From assembly GCF_040717445.1 (NCBI RefSeq), contig NZ_JBFEFL010000001.1, positions 1,240,001 to 1,304,000 on the forward strand: 64,000 nucleotides of DNA, given 5' to 3'. The position numbers and the translations under genes are program-made. This document shows, in pieces, positions 57,966 to 64,000 of the stretch (its first letter is position 1; every line of letters starts with the position of its first letter). The DNA is from Qipengyuania sp. JC766. Lineage in GTDB: Bacteria; Pseudomonadota; Alphaproteobacteria; Sphingomonadales; Sphingomonadaceae. Under the pieces are notes generated by a model. It was given only the letters and a program-made list of their open reading frames with translations. It did no database searches and was not told where the DNA came from.

Positions 57966-59032
57966 CGCAGCTTGAGCGTCGCCAGACCGGCGAGCGCGAG
58001 CACGATCGCGACGATCCAGAAACGGATGACCACGGTGCTTTCCGCCCAGCCCTTCTGCTCGAAATGATGGTGGATCGGCGCCATGCGGAAGACCCGTTTG
58101 CCGGTACGCTTGAACCAGAAGACCTGGATGATGACCGAAAGCGCCTCCATCACGAACAGCCCGCCCACGATGCCGAGGACGATCTCGTGGTGGCTGGCGA
58201 CGGCGATCGCGCCCAGCGCCCCGCCGAGTGCGAGGCTTCCGGTATCGCCCATGAAGACGGCGGCAGGCGGCGCGTTGAACCACAGGAAGGCGAGACACCC
58301 GCCCATGATCGCGCCGCAGAATATCGCCAGTTCGCCGGCCCCTTCCACGTGGGGGATGCCGAGATACTCGGAGAAGTCGGCGCGGCCCACGAGATAGGCG
58401 ATGAGCGCGAACGTGCCCGCCGCGATCACGACCGGCATCGTCGCAAGGCCGTCCAGCCCGTCGGTCAGGTTCACCGCATTGCCCGCACCCACGATCACGA
58501 AAGCCGCGAACACGTAATAGAACGGGCCCAGCGGGATCGACACGTCGGACAGGAAGGGGACGTAGAGGTTCGTGTTGATCTGGCTGACGATGATGTAGGA
58601 CGCGATGCCCGCGACGGTGAATTCGAGCAGCAGCCGGACCCGGCCAGACACGCCCTTGTGGCTGCTCTTCGAGACCTTGTCGTAATCGTCCATGAAGCCG
58701 ATCAGGCCGAAGCCCGCGGTCACCGCGAGGCAGGCCCAGACGAACGGACTGCTGAGATCCATCCAGATCAGCAGCGATGCGACGAGCGAGATCAGGATCA
58801 TCAGCCCGCCCATGGTCGGCGTACCCCGCTTGGCGAGATGGGTCTGCGGCCCGTCCTCGCGGATCGGCTGCCCCTTGCCCTGGCGCACGCGCAGCATGTT
58901 GATGAAGCGGGGGCCGATCACGAGGCCGATCAGCAACGCCGTGATCAGCGTCGCGCCGGTCCGGAATGTCTGGTACCGCACGAGATTGAAAATCCCCGCG
59001 AAATCCAGCCATTCGGCAAGCAGATAGAGCAT
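57962..59032 (-). CDS. mraY: Phospho-MurNAc-pentapeptide transferase MraY
   Basis: This 356-residue enzyme with about ten membrane helices makes lipid I from UDP-MurNAc-pentapeptide and undecaprenyl phosphate. Active-site blocks: [25 protein letters not shown] (Asp pair), [13 protein letters not shown] and the MAPIHHHFE histidines. It sits 18 bases after murF. Confidence 0.98.
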   Translation of the reverse strand: MLYLLAEWLDFAGIFNLVRYQTFRTGATLITALLIGLVIGPRFINMLRVRQGKGQPIREDGPQTHLAKRGTPTMGGLMILISLVASLLIWMDLSSPFVWACLAVTAGFGLIGFMDDYDKVSKSSHKGVSGRVRLLLEFTVAGIASYIIVSQINTNLYVPFLSDVSIPLGPFYYVFAAFVIVGAGNAVNLTDGLDGLATMPVVIAAGTFALIAYLVGRADFSEYLGIPHVEGAGELAIFCGAIMGGCLAFLWFNAPPAAVFMGDTGSLALGGALGAIAVASHHEIVLGIVGGLFVMEALSVIIQVFWFKRTGKRVFRMAPIHHHFEQKGWAESTVVIRFWIVAIVLALAGLATLKLR

Positions 59033-59050
59033 GCTGCGGTCCCGACCCGT

Positions 59051-60505
59051 TCAGTTCGCGCCCGTCAAGCGGGCCACCAGCGCTCCGAGGCCGACCGAGT
59101 TGGAGCCCTTGACCAGCACCGCGTCCCCGGCGGTCAGCCCGTATTCCTCCAGCGCCTCGATCGCATCGGCCGCACTTGCGCAATGCGCGAAGGTCCCGCC
59201 ATTGCCAAGGACCGCCGCCGCCTCTTTCCCCAAATGGCGATAGAGCGGGCGCATTTCCTCGCCCACCAGCACCACGTGATCGATGTTCGCGGCCCCGATC
59301 GGCTCGGCCAGCTGTTCGTGGAACCGGGCGGAGAAATCGCCCAGCTCCTTCATCGCGCCCAGCACGGCGATCCGCCGCCCCGCCGGGGTCTGGCCCAGCT
59401 GGCGCAGGGTCGCGCGCATGGAAGCGGGATTGGCGTTGTAGCTTTCGTCGATCAGCGTCGCCTTGCCGCCCGGCACTTCGATCCGGTGGCGCGCGCCGCG
59501 GCCCTTCAGACCGCCCATCTCGGCCAGCGCGAGGCCCGCCGCGGCAAGGTCCCCGCCCGCGGCATGGACCGCCGCCATCACGCACAGCGAATTGTCGATC
59601 CAGTGTTCGCCCGGCTCCGACACGGAATAGCAGAGCCGCGTCCCGTTCAGTTCGGCCGTGACCAGCGCCCCGCCATGCCCCTGCGGGATGGCATCGAGCA
59701 GCCGCATGTCCGCATCCGGACCGCGCCCGAAGGCACAGATCTTCGCGCCGGCGGCGAGGGCATGATCGCGCAGGCGCGCGAAATGCGGGCTGTCGGCCGG
59801 AATGACGGCAATGCCCCCTTCGCCCAGACCGCCGAAGATTTCCGCCTTCGCATCGGCGATCGCCTCTTCGGAGCCGAGGTTCTCGATATGCGCGGGCGCG
59901 ATGGTGGTGACCACCGCCACGTGCGGCTGCACATGGCCCGTCAGCACGTCGATCTCGCCGGCGTGGTTCATTCCCATCTCGAACACGCCGTAACGGCTGC
60001 GCGCGGGCATCCGGGCAAGGCTGAGCGGAACGCCGACATGGTTGTTGTAGCTGCGGACCGAACGGTGCGCCGCCCCGCGCGACGACCGGTCGAGCGCGGC
60101 GAAGATCGCTTCCTTGACGCCCGTCTTGCCGACAGAGCCCGTCACGCCGATGCGAACCGCATCCGCCCGCCGGCGCGATGCCGCGGCCAGCGCGTGCAAC
60201 GCGGCCGTGGTGTCCGCCACGCGCACATGCGGATAGGGCACTTCGCGGTCGACCAGCGCGGCGGCCGCGCCATTGGCAAACGCCGCTTCTAGGAACCGGT
60301 GGCCGTCCATCGCTTCCCCGCGCAGCGCCACGAAAAGGTCCCCTTCGCGCACGTCGCGCGAGTCCATTTCCACGCCCGAGACCTGGAAGGACCCGCTGGC
60401 GACGCCGCCGGTCGCCTCCGCGATGGCTGCGGCATCCCACAGCGCCAGCGGCAGCAGGTCGCGATCGTCCTCGGGCCAGGTCTGCAGCAATGCGTGCGCC
60501 ATCAT
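59051..60505 (-). CDS. murF: UDP-MurNAc-tripeptide--D-alanyl-D-alanine ligase
   Basis: This 484-residue Mur ligase adds the D-Ala-D-Ala made by Ddl. Motifs: GVEMDSRDVREGDLFVAL at the N-terminus, ATP loop GSVGKT (123-128), FEMGMNHAGEI and DESYNANPASMRA. Two consecutive ATGs open the gene; the first, at 60505, overlaps the murE stop by 4 bases. Confidence 0.97.
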   Translation of the reverse strand: MMAHALLQTWPEDDRDLLPLALWDAAAIAEATGGVASGSFQVSGVEMDSRDVREGDLFVALRGEAMDGHRFLEAAFANGAAAALVDREVPYPHVRVADTTAALHALAAASRRRADAVRIGVTGSVGKTGVKEAIFAALDRSSRGAAHRSVRSYNNHVGVPLSLARMPARSRYGVFEMGMNHAGEIDVLTGHVQPHVAVVTTIAPAHIENLGSEEAIADAKAEIFGGLGEGGIAVIPADSPHFARLRDHALAAGAKICAFGRGPDADMRLLDAIPQGHGGALVTAELNGTRLCYSVSEPGEHWIDNSLCVMAAVHAAGGDLAAAGLALAEMGGLKGRGARHRIEVPGGKATLIDESYNANPASMRATLRQLGQTPAGRRIAVLGAMKELGDFSARFHEQLAEPIGAANIDHVVLVGEEMRPLYRHLGKEAAAVLGNGGTFAHCASAADAIEALEEYGLTAGDAVLVKGSNSVGLGALVARLTGAN

Positions 60506-61971
60506 GCCGCTCCTTCGGCCGCGGCGCATTCGCGCGCAACCTGAACATCGTCGAATGGCAAGACCCGCATATTCTCTCCGCTACCGATGATCTGTCCCTG
60601 TTCGTGCCCCTTGCCCGCGATCAGCACGATGTCCTCCGCCCGTGCTTCGGCAATCGCCGCGGCGATGGCATCGCGACGGCCGCCGAACTCGCGGGCGTCC
60701 GGCGCACCGCGCAGGACTTCGGCGCGAATGGCGGCGGCATCTTCCCCGCGCGGATTGTCGTCGGTCACGATGACGACGTCCGAATGGCGCGCGGCCGCCT
60801 CGCCCATCGGGGCGCGCTTGCCCGCATCGCGGTCGCCGCCCGCACCGAACACGGTGATGAGGCGGCCAGCGGCATGGGGCTTCAGCGCCAGGATCGCCGC
60901 TTCCAGCGCGTCAGGCGTGTGGGCGTAGTCGATATAGACCGGCGCGCCGACCGGGGCGATGACGGCCCGTTCCAGCCGTCCACGCACGGGCTGCAACCGC
61001 CCAAGGTTCTCGAACGTGCGTCCCGCGTCGCCGCCGGTCGCAATGACCAGCGCCGCCGCGGTCAGGGCGTTCGCAACCTGGTACGCCCCGATCAGCGGCA
61101 GGCGCAGCGTGCGCTCAGCGCCGTCATAGGCGATCCGTAAATCCTGCCCCAGCTGGGTCGGGGTGCGGCCCAGCAGGCGGATAGTCCCGCCCTTCTCGCC
61201 CACCGTCAAAACGTCCAGCCCGCGCGCCTTCGCGTGTTCGATCGCGCGGTCCGACCAGACATCCGTATCGGTCCAGATCACCGCCTTCGCGCCGTCGGTC
61301 ACGACCTCGTCGAACAGGCGCATCTTGGCGGAGAAATAATCCTCCATGTCCGCGTGGTAGTCGAGGTGGTCGCGGCTGAAATTGGTGAATGCCGCCGCGG
61401 CGACGGCCAGCCCTTCGTTGCGGTACTGGCTAAGGCCGTGGCTGGACGCCTCGTAGGCGACATGGGTCACGCCTTCGCGTGCCAGACCACTCATGTTGGA
61501 CAGGAAAGTCACGATGTCGGGCGTGGTGAGGCCGGTGGACACGCTCTCGTCCGGCGTGGTGACGCCCAGCGTTCCGATGCTGGCGGCGCGTTCGCCCGCC
61601 ATCCGCCACAGCTGGCGGGTCATTTCCACCGTCGATGTCTTGCCGTTGGTGCCGGTCACCGCCACGATCGTGCCCGGTACCGGCCGGAAATACTGCGCCG
61701 CCAGCGCCGCGAAGGTGCGGCGCGGCTCGTCGCTCGCGATATGGACCGCGCCTTCGACCGTGGCCCCGGGCCGCGCGACGATCGCCGCCGCCCCGCCCTT
61801 CACGGCCGCGTCGATGAAATCCTCGCCGTCGAAGCGCGCTCCGCGAAAGGCGCCGAAGACAGTGCCCGGCGCGACCTTGCGGTGGTCGATCGCGAAGCCT
61901 GTGACCTGCGCGCCGCCGGCATCCTGCGCCAGCGAAAGGCCGGCCTTGCGGGCAAGTTCTTCCAGCCGCAT
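60502..61971 (-). CDS. murE: UDP-MurNAc-L-alanyl-D-glutamate--meso-DAP ligase
   Basis: This 489-residue Mur ligase adds the third stem residue. The ATP loop GTNGKTST lies at 107-114 and the DNPR motif (VTDDNPRGED) indicates meso-diaminopimelate rather than lysine, consistent with a Gram-negative wall. YEASSHGLSQ and VYIDYAHTPDALE are also clear. The start overlaps the ftsI stop by one base. Confidence 0.97.
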   Translation of the reverse strand: MRLEELARKAGLSLAQDAGGAQVTGFAIDHRKVAPGTVFGAFRGARFDGEDFIDAAVKGGAAAIVARPGATVEGAVHIASDEPRRTFAALAAQYFRPVPGTIVAVTGTNGKTSTVEMTRQLWRMAGERAASIGTLGVTTPDESVSTGLTTPDIVTFLSNMSGLAREGVTHVAYEASSHGLSQYRNEGLAVAAAAFTNFSRDHLDYHADMEDYFSAKMRLFDEVVTDGAKAVIWTDTDVWSDRAIEHAKARGLDVLTVGEKGGTIRLLGRTPTQLGQDLRIAYDGAERTLRLPLIGAYQVANALTAAALVIATGGDAGRTFENLGRLQPVRGRLERAVIAPVGAPVYIDYAHTPDALEAAILALKPHAAGRLITVFGAGGDRDAGKRAPMGEAAARHSDVVIVTDDNPRGEDAAAIRAEVLRGAPDAREFGGRRDAIAAAIAEARAEDIVLIAGKGHEQGQIIGSGENMRVLPFDDVQVARECAAAEGAA

Positions 61972-63725
61972 CAGTCCACGTCCCCGACCAGCGGCTTCAG
62001 GTCGCTGATATCGACATCGTGGCCGGTGTCGGGCTGGACGCCCAGCAGCGGACCGATGCGCGGCACCAGCTGGCCCACGATGGGCGCGGCGTTCCAGGCG
62101 GCGGTCCGCTGGAACGAGCTGGCAGTGGTCCCGCGCGGTTCGTCCAGCATGGCGACGACCACGTAGCGCGGCTTGTCCATCGGGAAAGCGGCGGCAAAGG
62201 TCGAGATCAACGAGGATTCGCGATAGCCGCGCACGCCCGGCTTTTCGGCGCTGCCGGTCTTGCCGCCCACGCGATAACCGGGCGCATCGGCTTTCTTGCC
62301 GGTGCCGTAGATCGTGATCATGCGCAGCAGCTGGCGCATGCGCGAGCTGGTCGATTCCTTGAACACGCGCCGGCCCTTCGGCGCCTTGCCCGGATCGAGC
62401 CGGTTGAGCGTCGCCGGGCGCCACAGGCCGCCATTCACCATGGCGGCATAGGCACTGGCCAGATGGAGCGGGGTCACCGCAACGCCGTGGCCGTAGCTGA
62501 CGGTCATGTTCTTGATCCGCGACCACTTACCGCCTTCCCAGATCGGCTTTCCGCGACCGGGCAGTTCGATATAGGGCCGCTCGCTCATGCCGAGATCGAC
62601 CAGCGTGCGCTGCAGCCGCGCCTGCCCCATCTCGTCGGCAATGCGGGCGGTCACCGTGTTGGAGGAATGGATCAGCGTCTGCGGCACGTTGAGCGAATTG
62701 CCGAGGAAGTGGCTGTCGCGCAGCGTGCGGCCCTGCACCTGCACGGGCGCGGCGTTCCAGGGCCGGCCCAGATCGCGCACGACGCCCGCGTCGATCGCGG
62801 CGGCCACGGTCAGCGGCTTGAAGGTGGAACCCAGCTCGTAAACCTGGTTGGTGACGCGATTGAAGGCCTTGGGAACGCCGCCTTCGGCGGCTTCCTCGTC
62901 GGGCAGCATGAGATCGTGCGCGACGACCTTGTTGGGATCGTATTCGGGGAGCGAGGCGAGCGCCATCACTTCGCCGGTGTCCACGTCCAGCACGATGCCG
63001 GCCGCGCCCTTGGCGTCCACCGCCAGCATGCCGCGGCGCAGTTCGTCCTCCAGCGCACCCTGGACGCGCATGTCGATCGACAGGGCGACCGGATGATCGC
63101 GCAGGTCGGGATCGGTCAGGCGTTCTTCCAGCACCCGCTCCATGCCGGCCCGGCCGATCCCGTCGCGATCGACGTAGCCCAGGACATGCGCGCCGAGCGA
63201 ACCTTGGGGATAATGCCGCTCCGTCTCCTGCGGCAGGTTCAGCGCGGGCTCGCCCAGATCGTGAATCCGCTCGGCATCTTCGGGCAGGACCCGGCGGCGC
63301 AAATATCCCGCCCGTCCGGACGCCAGCTTCGCGGCGGTGACCTCGATATCCATTTCCGGGAAGATCGCATTCAGGCGGACGGCGACTTCGCGCGGGGACC
63401 GGACCAGCGGGGCTTCCCCTTCGCCCAGCGCCGTCGGATCGAACCACAGCGCGTAGGCGGGGAAAGCGCGGGCCAGCGGATAGCCGTTGCGATCGGTCAG
63501 TTCCCCGCGCGGCGGCAGCAGCGCCTCTTCCAGGGTTGTGGCCGCGATCGCGCGCTCGGAAAAGCCGAAGGACCCGATCTTAATCAGCGCCACCATCGCG
63601 ACCAGCGCAAAACCGGACGCGACCAGCAGGATGCGCTGGCGCGCGACCAGCAACAGGCTGCGCCGCTCGGTCACGCGGTCGGCGCGGCCGGCGGAAATCG
63701 TGGTGCTGACGGACACGGCGTTCAC
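61971..63725 (-). CDS. ftsI: Division-specific transpeptidase FtsI (PBP3)
   Basis: This 584-residue class B penicillin-binding protein cross-links septal peptidoglycan. It has a short cytoplasmic tail, one membrane helix (ILLVASGFALVAMVALIKI), a pedestal domain and a transpeptidase domain with STFK (nucleophile Ser300), the SSN motif in LIHSSNTVTA and KTG in GGKTGSAEKPG. The start is a GTG at 63725 that overlaps the upstream gene's TGA. Confidence 0.96.
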   Translation of the reverse strand: MNAVSVSTTISAGRADRVTERRSLLLVARQRILLVASGFALVAMVALIKIGSFGFSERAIAATTLEEALLPPRGELTDRNGYPLARAFPAYALWFDPTALGEGEAPLVRSPREVAVRLNAIFPEMDIEVTAAKLASGRAGYLRRRVLPEDAERIHDLGEPALNLPQETERHYPQGSLGAHVLGYVDRDGIGRAGMERVLEERLTDPDLRDHPVALSIDMRVQGALEDELRRGMLAVDAKGAAGIVLDVDTGEVMALASLPEYDPNKVVAHDLMLPDEEAAEGGVPKAFNRVTNQVYELGSTFKPLTVAAAIDAGVVRDLGRPWNAAPVQVQGRTLRDSHFLGNSLNVPQTLIHSSNTVTARIADEMGQARLQRTLVDLGMSERPYIELPGRGKPIWEGGKWSRIKNMTVSYGHGVAVTPLHLASAYAAMVNGGLWRPATLNRLDPGKAPKGRRVFKESTSSRMRQLLRMITIYGTGKKADAPGYRVGGKTGSAEKPGVRGYRESSLISTFAAAFPMDKPRYVVVAMLDEPRGTTASSFQRTAAWNAAPIVGQLVPRIGPLLGVQPDTGHDVDISDLKPLVGDVD

Positions 63726-64000
63726 TGGCTCAGCTCCGCGCTGGGAATGGCAAGGGGCCGGTTGGCCGAAAGCCGCTCCGCCAAGGTGGTGGACCGGGGC
63801 ATGGCGCCCAACGGGGACCGCTCGGAGCCACGCTCGCTTTCGTCGCCGGACGCATTTTCGGCGCCGGAGGGCGCGGCCTGCTCGGTATTCTGAGCGACGC
63901 GGATCGGTTCGGGCGCGCCGGGACCGCGCGGCTCGCCCAGATTGGCCAGTTCGCGCTCGTGTTCGAGGTAATTGCCCGCGGCCGGTGCCTCGTAACCGAA
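63722..64000 (-). CDS. ftsL: Probable FtsL-like protein, C-terminal part (cut by window edge)
   Basis: The frame stays open to the right window edge, and about 92 C-terminal residues are visible, beginning FGYEAPAAGNYLEHERELAN and ending RPLAIPSAELSQ. The position directly before ftsI, with GTGA overlap, is where ftsL lies in dcw clusters. The visible part lacks the membrane helix and coiled coil that would prove it; it is low complexity, charged and rich in Pro, Gly and Ser, likely a disordered periplasmic tail. The name rests on position. Confidence 0.6.
   Translation of the reverse strand, partial: FGYEAPAAGNYLEHERELANLGEPRGPGAPEPIRVAQNTEQAAPSGAENASGDESERGSERSPLGAMPRSTTLAERLSANRPLAIPSAELSQ

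Noticed and set aside
57966-60548. Apparent 1312-residue protein extending murD upstream
   Set aside because: The extra N-terminal part overlaps mraY and murF in another frame and is Arg/Gly-rich; murD starts at 57965.

Overview
The window looks like a chromosomal segment from an alphaproteobacterium of the order Sphingomonadales, most likely Erythrobacteraceae. This is inferred from gene content, not from a search. The evidence is uniformly GC-rich coding sequence, a ChvG-type histidine kinase next to RapZ, EIIA and HPr, a serC-serA-hisZ-purA block, a [4Fe-4S] CysH in a cluster with DUF2849 and DUF934 proteins, and an alphaproteobacterial dcw cluster. I saw no insertion sequence, prophage, CRISPR array or rRNA operon. 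Genes are tightly packed, many with 4-base ATGA, GTGA or TTGA overlaps, and GTG or TTG starts are common.

Layout: 1-3007 is a signalling block (ChvG tail, RapZ, EIIA-Man, HPr, TrmH-family methylase). 3097-9616 holds an HhH lipoprotein, MsrQ, RmuC, an unusually AT-rich intergenic region with a possible 51-residue protein, a copper-storage-like protein, and def, recR and fmt. 9655-16991 holds truA, a zinc-type dehydrogenase, asparaginase, tRNA-Val, a TlpA-like thioredoxin, argH-lptM-lysA and a siroheme-synthase-like protein. 16952-24939 holds a winged-helix regulator behind a perfect hairpin, an L,D-transpeptidase and purA, hisZ, serA and serC, with an aldo/keto reductase on the other strand. 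25110-30471 holds a glycosyltransferase, membrane and secreted proteins, rarA with a co-translated unknown gene, tRNA-Thr and queF.

30575-39047 is mostly a sulfur block. sseA, metC and an MscS channel are translationally coupled, followed by cobA, DUF2849, cysI, DUF934 and cysH, which together make siroheme and reduce activated sulfate and sulfite. 39060-42348 holds an epimerase-like protein, proB, obgE and tRNA-Ala. 42479-46844 holds envelope-related genes (a polyproline lipoprotein, Bax-inhibitor-1, YbjN and a TPR/SPOR protein).

46919-64000 is the division and cell-wall cluster on the minus strand: ftsL (cut by the window edge), ftsI, murE, murF, mraY, murD, ftsW, murG, murC, murB, ddl, ftsQ, ftsA and ftsZ. 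It covers the path from UDP-MurNAc-peptide to lipid II and the septal machinery. A consensus DnaA box lies between ftsA and ftsZ.

No complete unknown system stands out. The best leads are the hairpin that buries the ribosome-binding site of the regulator at 16952-17938, the small Cys/His-rich ORF beside the copper-storage gene, the DnaA box before ftsZ, and the SUMT-like remnant fused to the siroheme protein.
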